In this document: positions 8,638 through 15,126 of the stretch, in pieces
Position numbering within the stretch: position 1 is the stretch's first letter
Layout of the letters: each line of letters starts with the position of its first letter
Assembly: GCA_963797265.1 (NCBI GenBank)
Contig: CAWCOY010000002.1
Location: 496,001 to 560,000, forward strand
DNA: 64,000 nucleotides
Source of the DNA: DASUPK01 sp963797265
GTDB lineage: Bacteria > Actinomycetota > Thermoleophilia > Solirubrobacterales > 70-9
Direction of reading: 5' to 3'
Notes under the pieces: model-generated
Told to the model about the DNA's origin: nothing
What the model saw: only the letters and a program-made list of their open reading frames with translations
The model's database searches: none
Position numbers and translations under genes: made by a program

Positions 8638-9239
8638 TACCTCTCCACCTCGAATTCGTCGCGCAGCTTGAGCATCGCCGTTCGGATCCGCGTCTTCACG
8701 GTGCCCAGCGGGACGTCGTCGAGATCGCTGATCTCGCGCGCCGTTCGCCCCATGTAGGCGGCGAGGACCAGCGCGCGACGCTGATCGTCGGGGAGCTCGG
8801 TGATCGCCGAGCGCAGCTGATCGCGCTCATCCGGCTGCAGATCCATCTCGTCCGCCGCCGGCTCCTGCGAGGTGAGTGAGACCTCGGCAGCGATCACCTC
8901 CGGGTCCACTGGATCCAGGCGCCGCATTCGAGTCACGTCGATCGCCAGGTTGCGGGCGATCGAGAGCATCCAGGTCGACACACGGCCCTTGCGGGCGTCG
9001 TAATTGCCCGCGTGCCGGAAGACCCGCGCGAAGGTCTCCTGCGCGACCTCCTCCGCAACCGCTGGTTGGCGGACGATCGTCAGGGCGAGGCCGTAGACGC
9101 GCCCCTGGAAGCGCCGCACGAACGCAGCCGCCGTGCCGGGGTCACCGGTAGCGAAGCCTGCGAGCAGAGCCTCATCGGAAGGGTCCACATCAGGAATGTA
9201 CGTCCCGCGGCGGCCCCGGGATTGCGTGGGACTCATCAC
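8637..9239 (-). CDS. ECF sigma factor (SigK-like)
   Basis: Extracytoplasmic-function sigma factor of about 200 residues. Region 2 covers about 35-105 (AEEVAQETFARVFRHAGNYD, STWMLSIARNLAIDVTR) and region 4 about 140-195 (ELPDDQRRALVLAAYMGRTA, VPLGTVKTRIRTAMLKL). It is cotranscribed with its RskA-type anti-sigma factor in the SigK-RskA arrangement. The N-terminal 15 or so residues are uncertain: the GTG/ATG at 9239-9236 lacks a clear ribosome-binding site and a later GTG at the VDPSDEALL segment is possible. Divergent from the lipoprotein at 9310. Confidence 0.92.
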   Translation of the reverse strand: MMSPTQSRGRRGTYIPDVDPSDEALLAGFATGDPGTAAAFVRRFQGRVYGLALTIVRQPAVAEEVAQETFARVFRHAGNYDARKGRVSTWMLSIARNLAIDVTRMRRLDPVDPEVIAAEVSLTSQEPAADEMDLQPDERDQLRSAITELPDDQRRALVLAAYMGRTAREISDLDDVPLGTVKTRIRTAMLKLRDEFEVER

Positions 9240-9267
9240 CCAATCTCGCTGGAGGGCGGCTCCGTAC
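9240..9267 (+). promoter_or_regulatory. Candidate ECF (SigK-type) promoter for the lipoprotein gene
   Basis: CCAATC (9240-9245) and CCGTAC (9262-9267) are separated by 16 bp, similar in layout to the CC-rich -35 and CCG-starting -10 of mycobacterial SigK promoters. The start of transcription would fall about 35 nt before the lipoprotein ATG. The call rests on similarity by eye. Confidence 0.35.
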
Positions 9268-9309
9268 TACTGGCCAGATTGGGGGCCGAAACGAGACAAA
9301 GGATCAAAG

Positions 9310-9894
9310 ATGAATCTCAGACACGCACCTCTCTTCACAACTGCCGTGGTCGCGCTGGCCGCCATTGGCCTGGCGGCGTGCGGGGGCAGCGATAACGGCG
9401 ACAACTCGAACTCTGGCTCGGCCGGCGCGACGCCGGTCAGCAACAGCGGGGGCACAGTGGCGACGAAGTCGATCTCGGGCGTGGGCAGCGTGCTCGTGGA
9501 CTCGACCGGCAAGGTCCTGTACACGAACGACATGGACACCGGCTCGAAGATTGCCTGCACCGACCAGTGCCTGACCGAGTGGGTCCCGCTTGCCGCACCG
9601 AGCGGCGGACCCAGCTCCGATGACTCCGCCGTGCAGGCGAAGCTCGGCACCGTCAAGCGTCCCGACGGCTCGAGCCAGGTGACCCTCGGCGGGATGCCGC
9701 TCTACACGTTCGTCGAGGACTCCCCCGGCCAGGCGACCGGCAACGGCTTCGCCGACAGCTTCGGAGGGACGAACTTCGTCTGGACCGCGGCAACCGCTTC
9801 GGGCAAGCCAGCTTCCTCATCGACGACGACCACCGGCACGTCCACCGGCAGCTCGTCCGGCGGATACGGCGGCGGGTACAACGGGGGCTACTAG
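9310..9894 (+). CDS. Secreted-repeat lipoprotein (PF03640-like)
   Basis: Exported lipoprotein of 194 residues. The signal peptide ends in LAAC (lipidation site), followed by a Ser/Asn/Gly linker. Two copies of the 'secreted repeat of unknown function' follow: VLVDSTGKVLYTND... with TDQCLTEWVPL, and VTLGGMPLYTFVEDSPGQATGNG... with NFVWTAA. The tail is Thr/Ser-rich and ends in a Gly/Tyr repeat. The ATG has an AAAGGA ribosome-binding site. It is divergent from the ECF sigma gene and is its likely regulon member, as SigK controls exported lipoproteins in mycobacteria. Role unknown, possibly haem- or redox-linked. Confidence 0.85.
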   Translation: MNLRHAPLFTTAVVALAAIGLAACGGSDNGDNSNSGSAGATPVSNSGGTVATKSISGVGSVLVDSTGKVLYTNDMDTGSKIACTDQCLTEWVPLAAPSGGPSSDDSAVQAKLGTVKRPDGSSQVTLGGMPLYTFVEDSPGQATGNGFADSFGGTNFVWTAATASGKPASSSTTTTGTSTGSSSGGYGGGYNGGY

Positions 9895-9904
9895 AGGATC
9901 GAAG

Positions 9905-10336
9905 CTAGGTGGCCGCGGAGGTCTCTTCACGCCCGGCGACCGCCCGCCTGACGAACTCCACGATCTCGTCGGTGGGCGCTCCGGGCGTGAACACCTCCGC
10001 GACGCCGAGCTTTTTCAGCTCGGGGATGTCGTCGGCGGGGATCGTGCCCCCGACGGTGACCACCACGTCGCTCGCACCCTGATCCGAGAGCAGCTCCACC
10101 ACCCTCGGGACCAGGGTCATGTGGGCTCCGGAGAGGATCGAGAGCCCGACGGCGTCGGCGTCCTCCTGGATCGCGGTCTCGGCGATCTGCTCCGGCGTCT
10201 GATGCAGACCGGTGTAGATCACCTCCATCCCCGCATCCCGCAGGGCGCGGGCGATGATCTTCGCGCCGCGGTCGTGCCCGTCCAATCCGGGCTTGGCGAC
10301 GACGATTCTGATTTTTCTGGCGGACTCGGTCGGCAC
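9905..10336 (-). CDS. icmB: B12-binding small subunit of acyl-CoA mutase (IcmB-like)
   Basis: Cobalamin-binding subunit of 143 residues. The B12 motifs are all present: DGHDRG (the His is the lower axial ligand), SILSGAH and GGTIP. The GTG at 10336 gives the family N-terminus (ARKIRIVVAKPG); the longer open frame upstream runs through a promoter region. Size and content match the stand-alone small subunit of isobutyryl-CoA mutase or of split methylmalonyl-CoA mutases. Its partner large subunit is at 11732-13390 on the same strand, 1.4 kb upstream. The substrate class is argued from that subunit. Confidence 0.88.
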   Translation of the reverse strand: MPTESARKIRIVVAKPGLDGHDRGAKIIARALRDAGMEVIYTGLHQTPEQIAETAIQEDADAVGLSILSGAHMTLVPRVVELLSDQGASDVVVTVGGTIPADDIPELKKLGVAEVFTPGAPTDEIVEFVRRAVAGREETSAAT

Positions 10337-10465
10337 TATTGGGTCGGAGCGTTGCTCGGGTAACGAGTTAACCGTAATCGAACAAGAAGTTTCTACGGTT
10401 CCAAGAACGGTAAGCCGATACGAGAATGAGTAGTGCATAGGGGAACACCGAGAGGAGGCATGGCG

Positions 10466-10663
10466 GTGTACGACGTTCTTTTTCTGGATCGAGCCCACAG
10501 GGAGAAGGTGCTGGGCAGGGGTCTCGCTCACGACGATGCCTGTCGCCTGGCGAGGGCGGAGTCCCAGCGGCGCGGAATCGGTCGCATGTTTCTCGCCGGA
10601 TCCGAAATCGCGGCCACCGGCGATCTGATCGTGATCGTCGAGTCCGCGCAGCACGCTGCCTAG
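10466..10663 (+). CDS. Small protein of unknown function (65 residues)
   Basis: Short soluble protein beginning YDVLFLDRAHREKVL and ending VIVESAQHAA. I do not recognise the family. The start is placed at GTG 10466 because AGGAGG (10453-10458) lies exactly 7 nt upstream; the nearer ATG at 10460 would leave only 1 nt. Divergent from icmB, with about 130 bp of comparatively AT-rich DNA between them that probably holds both promoters. Confidence 0.6.
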   Translation: MYDVLFLDRAHREKVLGRGLAHDDACRLARAESQRRGIGRMFLAGSEIAATGDLIVIVESAQHAA

Positions 10664-10674
10664 CGGCCACCAGG

Positions 10675-10812
10675 CCGCTCTACTAAGAGCGAGGGGCGAA
10701 GCCCCGAGCGGTTATGAGGTGCGGCCGCCAGTGGCCGCGACTGATGGCGAAGCCGCTCACCGCAACCCGGGAACGTGCCCCCGTGTTGCTGACTGTGGGA
10801 CCCCCCACGGGG
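10675..10812 (+). other. Highly structured 5' leader of the exported-protein gene
   Basis: The 185 bp between two genes contain a run of stems: CCGCTC (10675) with GAGCGG (10706), which competes with GCTCT-ACTA-AGAGC (10677-10690); GGGGC-GAA-GCCCC (10693-10705); GCGGCC with GGCCGC (10721-10738); and CCCCGTG (10779) with CACGGGG (10806). The first group may be the terminator of the 65-residue gene. The last stem ends 36 nt before the next ATG. No known riboswitch core matched. Confidence 0.4.
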
Positions 10813-10848
10813 TGCCAGGGAAAGCAGTCGATACGAAAGGCAGGACAC

Positions 10849-11292
10849 ATGAAGCGATTCCGGATGCCGAGCCCCGGTCTGTTGCTGGGGATCGTCGCGG
10901 TGGTTCTGGCACTCGCCGGCACCGCGGTTGCGGCCGGCAATCTCAAGCTGGCCGATTTCGAGGGATCCAGCCGTGACCGGCTCGCCGGCACGGGCGTGAT
11001 CCAGTACGCGGCACAGCCCTACGACACGGGAACTTCCACCAGCTTCGACGAGGTGAAGACCTTCTCCGTGAAGTGCGAGCTGGCCAAGAAGGCCACCTCG
11101 GGCGGATTCAAGTGGACCGACGCAACCCCGCCGAAGCAGGGCGACTTCCAGATCCTGGACCAGTACCCCAATGGTGGTGGCTACGTCGTCCGCATGTACA
11201 TCAAACCTGGCGGGACGGCGGAGCACCAGCACCTGGCGGTGTACTCCAATTGCGTCAAGTCGAGGCAGCAGAACGGCGTGCCTCCCGCCTGA
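10849..11292 (+). CDS. Exported protein of unknown function
   Basis: 147 residues. The N-terminus MKRFRMPSPG plus hydrophobic stretch ending GTAVAAGN looks like a signal peptide or anchor of a kind repeated in this lineage, and a related copy lies just downstream at 11449. The mature part has two Cys (VKCELAK and YSNCVKS) that could form a disulfide, and a C-terminal half (GGYVVRMYIKPGG, HLAVYSNCV) typical of small beta-sandwich exported proteins. No enzyme motif is seen. Followed by a strong hairpin terminator. Confidence 0.75.
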   Translation: MKRFRMPSPGLLLGIVAVVLALAGTAVAAGNLKLADFEGSSRDRLAGTGVIQYAAQPYDTGTSTSFDEVKTFSVKCELAKKATSGGFKWTDATPPKQGDFQILDQYPNGGGYVVRMYIKPGGTAEHQHLAVYSNCVKSRQQNGVPPA

Positions 11293-11313
11293 GGGGCTCG
11301 CCAAAGAGGAGTA

Positions 11314-11341
11314 GCGAGGGCCGGCTAAAGCCGGCCCTCGC
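11314..11341 (+). terminator. Perfect 12-bp hairpin terminator
   Basis: GCGAGGGCCGGC (11314-11325), loop TAAA, GCCGGCCCTCGC (11330-11341), 22 bp after the stop of the exported-protein gene. There is no long T-run, so it may act as a stalling or RNA-stabilising hairpin. Confidence 0.65.
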
Positions 11342-11448
11342 ATTCTCGGCCTCAAATAGGGTGGGACGACGTCGCCGAGGTCGAGGCGACGCGGACAAAT
11401 GCGGCCCCGGCGAAGCATGCCGGGGGCTTATTCCACGAGGTGAGGCCC

Positions 11449-11735
11449 ATGATGAAGCTCCTGAACCGGCGTCCGAGCGCCGCGATGATCGTTGCAATCG
11501 CCGCGCTGATCGTGGCGCTCGGCGTACGGCGATCGCCGCGAAGAAGCTCGGCCTGAATGCGCTCTCGCGAAGCGCCAAGAAGAAGAGCAGCTTCGCGATG
11601 GTGGAGGACTACCTCTCGACGAACGGGTTCACAGCACATTTCTACGCCGGCGCCGCCTCCAAGCCGGACACGGTCCAGGTGACGGCGGCCTGTGGCGTCT
11701 CGCGGGCCGTCAGCGGCTCACCGCCCGATGCCTAA
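11449..11735 (+). pseudogene. Frameshifted paralogue of the exported protein
   Basis: A good ribosome-binding region (GAGGTGAGG) and ATG at 11449 open a signal-peptide frame, MMKLLNRRPSAAMIVAIAAL ending IVALG. One base then appears to be missing near 11524: the expected codons GGC-GGT-ACG-GCG (GGTA) read GGC-GTA-CGG. The other frame continues correctly as TAIAAKKLGLNAL to a stop at 11735. Restoring one G gives an exported protein of about 95 residues with the same N-terminal style as the gene upstream. Its stop overlaps the icmA stop on the other strand. It is either a young pseudogene or a sequencing indel. Confidence 0.7.
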
Positions 11736-13390
11736 AAGACCGGCAGCTCCGTGTAGGAGCCGAAGACCTGCTGGAGGGCGGCGACCATCTCGCCCTCCGA
11801 GACCCTGGCGCGGGCGCAGGCGAGGATCGGCTCCATCAGGTTGGCGTCGGTCGCCGCCGCCGCCTTCAGCTCACCCAGGGTGCGTTCCACCTCGGCCGAG
11901 TCCCGGCGCGACTTCGTCGCCTCCACCCTCCCCTTCTGCTTGCGCTCGAGCGCGGGGTCGATCCGCAGGATCGGGGTCGCGTCCTCGTCTGAGAGCACGT
12001 AGTCGTTGACGCCGACCACGATCCGCTGCTTTTGGTCGACCTCCTGCTGGTAGCGGAAGGAGGCGTCGGCGATCTCGCGTTGCGGGAAGTTCTGCTTGAT
12101 CGCCTCGACCATGCCGCCGAGCTCGTCGATGCGGGCGAAGTACTCGTAGGCGGCCCGCTCCATCTCGTCTGTCAGGGTCTCGACGAAGTAGGAGCCGCCG
12201 AGCGGGTCGATGGTGTTGGTGACGCCGGTCTCGTGGGCGATCACCTGCTGGGTCCTGAGGGCCATGCGGACGGCCTCTTCCGTCGGCAGGGCGAGGGCCT
12301 CGTCGTAGGAGTTGGTGTGCAGGGACTGGGTGCCGCCGAGGACGCCGGCGAGCGCCTCGATCGCGGTGCGGATGATGTTCACCTGGGGCTGCTGGGCGGT
12401 CAGCGAGACGCCGGCGGTCTGGGTGTGGAAGCGCATCCGCCAGGACTCCTCGCGCTTGGCGCCGTAGGTCTCGCGCATCTCCCGCGCCCAGATCCGGCGG
12501 GCGGCGCGGTATTTGGCGATCTCCTCGAAGAAGTCGATGTGGGCGTTGAAGAAGAAGCTGAGGCGCGGGGCGAAGGCATCGACGTCCAAGCCGCGCTCGA
12601 TCGCCTGCTCGACGTAGGTGAAGCCGTCCTTGAGCGTGAAGGCGAGCTCCTGCTGGGCGGTCGAACCCGCCTCGCGGATGTGGTACCCGGAGATCGAGAT
12701 CGGGTGCCAGCGGGGCATGTGCTCGGTCGCCCACTCGATCATGTCGCCGACCAGGCGCATCGCCGGCTCGATCGGGAAGCACCACTCCTTCTGGGCGATG
12801 TACTCCTTGAGGATGTCGGTCTGGATCGTGCCGCCGAGGCGCTCCGGCCCGATGCCCTGCTCCTCCGCGGTGGCCACGTAGAAGGCGAGCAGGATCGCCG
12901 CCGGTGCGTTGATCGTCATCGAGGTGGTGACCTTGCCGAGGTCGATCCCCGCGAACAGCGTCTCCATGTCGTCCAGGGTGTCGACCGCCACCCCTTCGAC
13001 CCCCACCTCGCCGAGGGAGCGGTCAGCATCGGAGTCGAGGCCCATCAGGGTCGGCATGTCGAAGGCCGTGGACAGGCCGGTCTGGCCGTGTGAGAGCAGG
13101 TAGTGGAAGCGCTCGTTGGTCTCCTCGGCGGTGCCGAAGCCGGCGAACTGGCGCATCGTCCAAAGCCGCCCGCGGTACATCGACGGGTAGACGCCGCGGG
13201 TGTAGGGGAACTCGCCCGGGTAACCCAGGTCGCGCTCGGCGTCGGATCCCTCGCGGTCCTCCTCGGTGTAGAGCGGCCTTACCTCCTGGCCCGAGATCGT
13301 CTCGAAGAGCGCCTCGCGCTCCTCGAGCTTCGAATAGACCTCGGCCAGCCACTCGTGTGCGCGTTTCCGCGCCTCCGGCTCTACCGCCAT
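11732..13390 (-). CDS. icmA: Coenzyme-B12 acyl-CoA mutase large subunit, isobutyryl-CoA-mutase type
   Basis: Radical B12 mutase catalytic subunit of 552 residues (TIM barrel only; the B12 domain is encoded separately at 9905). Family blocks are intact: YPGEFPYTRGVYPSMY, STAFDMPTLMG, ISISGYHIREAG, FHTQTAGVSLTAQQP and DPLGGSYFVE. The two substrate-selecting positions are diagnostic. Where methylmalonyl-CoA mutase has Tyr in RQYAGF, this protein has Phe (WTMRQFAGF). Where it has Arg in the TIQNDILKE..xxR segment, this one has Gln (KEYIAQKEW). Phe/Gln is the isobutyryl-CoA mutase pair, and stand-alone IcmA plus IcmB is the Streptomyces layout. It would interconvert isobutyryl- and n-butyryl-CoA. 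Confidence 0.85.
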   Translation of the reverse strand: MAVEPEARKRAHEWLAEVYSKLEEREALFETISGQEVRPLYTEEDREGSDAERDLGYPGEFPYTRGVYPSMYRGRLWTMRQFAGFGTAEETNERFHYLLSHGQTGLSTAFDMPTLMGLDSDADRSLGEVGVEGVAVDTLDDMETLFAGIDLGKVTTSMTINAPAAILLAFYVATAEEQGIGPERLGGTIQTDILKEYIAQKEWCFPIEPAMRLVGDMIEWATEHMPRWHPISISGYHIREAGSTAQQELAFTLKDGFTYVEQAIERGLDVDAFAPRLSFFFNAHIDFFEEIAKYRAARRIWAREMRETYGAKREESWRMRFHTQTAGVSLTAQQPQVNIIRTAIEALAGVLGGTQSLHTNSYDEALALPTEEAVRMALRTQQVIAHETGVTNTIDPLGGSYFVETLTDEMERAAYEYFARIDELGGMVEAIKQNFPQREIADASFRYQQEVDQKQRIVVGVNDYVLSDEDATPILRIDPALERKQKGRVEATKSRRDSAEVERTLGELKAAAATDANLMEPILACARARVSEGEMVAALQQVFGSYTELPVF

Positions 13391-13413
13391 GGCTTCGGAG
13401 TCTAGATCGAGGG

Positions 13414-14316
13414 TCAGCGCGAGTGAGAGCGCCGCTCGGGACGGGCGTCGAGCAGAGCCCGATCCGCGCGCCGGAACAGGTCCGCCAATTCGTCTCCGTC
13501 GCGCAGCTCGCCCATGCCGACCGTGATTCTGCCCTGACTCGGCCGCTTGGCGAGGTCGGCGCAGATGGCCGCGCAGCGTTCCTCGGCTCCGGCTCTGTCG
13601 ACCCCGCCGATCGTGAAGGCGAACTCGTCGCCCCCGAGCCGGACGATCGGCTCGTAGGAGCGAACGTTCGCCCTGATCGCGGCGACGAGATCCTGCAGGA
13701 GCGCGTCCCCGGCAAGATGTCCCCGCGCATCATTGACGTCCTTGAGCCCGTCGACGTCGACCATCACCAGCACCAGCCGCTTGCCGGAGCGGCGGGCCCG
13801 GTCGAGCTCGCCACGCAGCACGTCCTCCCCGAACGCTCGCCTGTGGGCTCCCGTCAGATCGTCGAAGTGGGCCACGCGAAGGGCCGCCACGGCCGTGGCC
13901 CGAGCCTCGGCCGCCCGCACACGGTCCTCAGCGGCGAGCCGCCGGTCCGTGGCCGCGGACTCGCGATCCTCCGCGGCCTCAGCGAGCAGGGCCCGCAGCC
14001 GACTCCGCAGACCGTCCATGACCGGGCCATCCGGGGAGATCGACTCCTCCGCCCTCGCGATCTCGAGATCGCGCATTTCGGCGGTGCGGTCTCGCTCCGC
14101 CGCTTCGAGGTCGCGCTCCTCCGCCACCTCGTCGCGCCGTGCCGTCGCCTGCGCATACGTCTCAGCCGCGGTCACTCGGCTGAGCGTTGCCGTCTCGTCG
14201 CGGCAGCTTGCCACGAACGCTGTACCTGGACAATCCTCGAGATTGGGTACAGATTCGGATTTAGACCAGATCCGCCAGTCAGCGACGCAGCGCGCTCCGG
14301 GGATGTCGCGGGCCAC
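13414..14316 (-). CDS. Diguanylate cyclase (GGDEF) with coiled-coil N-terminus
   Basis: Makes cyclic di-GMP from GTP. The C-terminal half (about residues 150-300) is a GGDEF domain with an intact active site, RLGGDEFAF, and metal/GTP residues in VMVDVDGLKDVND. The inhibitory I-site upstream reads RSYE instead of RxxD, so product inhibition may be weak. The N-terminal half is a charged Ala/Glu/Arg coiled coil with no sensor domain or membrane helix. The first 35 or so residues overlap the neighbouring HAD gene and look unnatural; GTG at 14214 or 14175 may be the true start. It is a possible source of the signal sensed by the pilA riboswitch. Confidence 0.88.
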   Translation of the reverse strand: MARDIPGARCVADWRIWSKSESVPNLEDCPGTAFVASCRDETATLSRVTAAETYAQATARRDEVAEERDLEAAERDRTAEMRDLEIARAEESISPDGPVMDGLRSRLRALLAEAAEDRESAATDRRLAAEDRVRAAEARATAVAALRVAHFDDLTGAHRRAFGEDVLRGELDRARRSGKRLVLVMVDVDGLKDVNDARGHLAGDALLQDLVAAIRANVRSYEPIVRLGGDEFAFTIGGVDRAGAEERCAAICADLAKRPSQGRITVGMGELRDGDELADLFRRADRALLDARPERRSHSR

Positions 14317-15091
14317 CGCTGTTCCGGCGCCTCGAGGCCAATGCGCCCGCGCCGCCCGCGGCGGCCGCCAGAGCCGTGGCGCCCGCGATCGCGAGCTTCC
14401 GCCCGAGCTTCTCGAAGCGCATCACCCGCCAGCCCTCCTGCCGAGCGATCTCCAGCAGCGGGCCGTCCGGGTTGACCACCACGGCGTTGCCGACCGAGCG
14501 CAGCATCGGCAGGTCGCTTACCGAGTCCGAATAGGCGTAGGAGGCGTCCATGTCGATGTCGTGCCGGTCCGCGAACTGCCGCATCGCCTCGACCTTGCCG
14601 TTCCCGTAGACGAAGGGGCCCTCCATCTCGCCCGTGTACTTGCCGTCCGATCCCACCGCCCAGCGCGTGCCGATCCCTCCCTCCATACCGAGCACAGCTG
14701 CCAGCGTCTTCACCAGGTCATTGCCCGCCGCGCTGACGATGAAGGTCGCGCGGCCGTCGTCCTGGTGGCGGTGGACCTCGTCCAGCATCTGCCGGTAGAT
14801 CCGCGGCAGGATGCCGGCGAGCACCTCGGGGGCCATCCGCTCGACGTCGCGCTCGGGGATCTCGGCGAAGATTCGCTTGGCGACCTCGAGCACGGCGCTC
14901 GTCTGCTCGTCAGAGGAGCCCCGCAGCCGGTAGCGCAGGTGGTCCAACCCCCACTTGGCGAGCTGGCCGCGGGGGACGAAGCCCTTGCGGTTCGCGACCC
15001 TCGCGAACACCATCCCGCTGGACCCCGCCATCAGTGTCTTGTCGAGGTCGAAGAAAGCGGCTCCGTTGCCCTCGGATGACTTGGCTTCCAT
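14279..15091 (-). CDS. HAD-superfamily IB phosphatase (SerB-like)
   Basis: Haloacid-dehalogenase phosphatase of 270 residues. Motif I is FFDLDKTLMAG (DxDxT type), motif II is the Ser in FIVSAAGNDL, and the last motif is YAYSDSVSDLPML. The cap region resembles HAD-IB enzymes that act on phosphoserine or lipid phosphates. The C-terminus carries an Ala/Gly-rich hydrophobic stretch (LAIAGATALAAAAGGAGAL) that could be a membrane anchor, followed by a basic tail; related actinobacterial proteins are often fused to acyltransferases. The substrate cannot be assigned. Confidence 0.85.
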   Translation of the reverse strand: MEAKSSEGNGAAFFDLDKTLMAGSSGMVFARVANRKGFVPRGQLAKWGLDHLRYRLRGSSDEQTSAVLEVAKRIFAEIPERDVERMAPEVLAGILPRIYRQMLDEVHRHQDDGRATFIVSAAGNDLVKTLAAVLGMEGGIGTRWAVGSDGKYTGEMEGPFVYGNGKVEAMRQFADRHDIDMDASYAYSDSVSDLPMLRSVGNAVVVNPDGPLLEIARQEGWRVMRFEKLGRKLAIAGATALAAAAGGAGALASRRRNSGGPRHPRSALRR

Positions 15092-15126
15092 GACGAGGCA
15101 GCCTAGCCAGGCCTCTCCCCGGCCCG

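Noticed and set aside
10675..10848. Cyclic-di-AMP or cobalamin riboswitch before the exported-protein gene
   Set aside because: GGGACCC and GGGGTG fragments are present but the ordered conserved cores of those classes are not.
11732..13390. Plain methylmalonyl-CoA mutase label
   Set aside because: Phe and Gln at the two carboxylate-contact positions do not fit that substrate.
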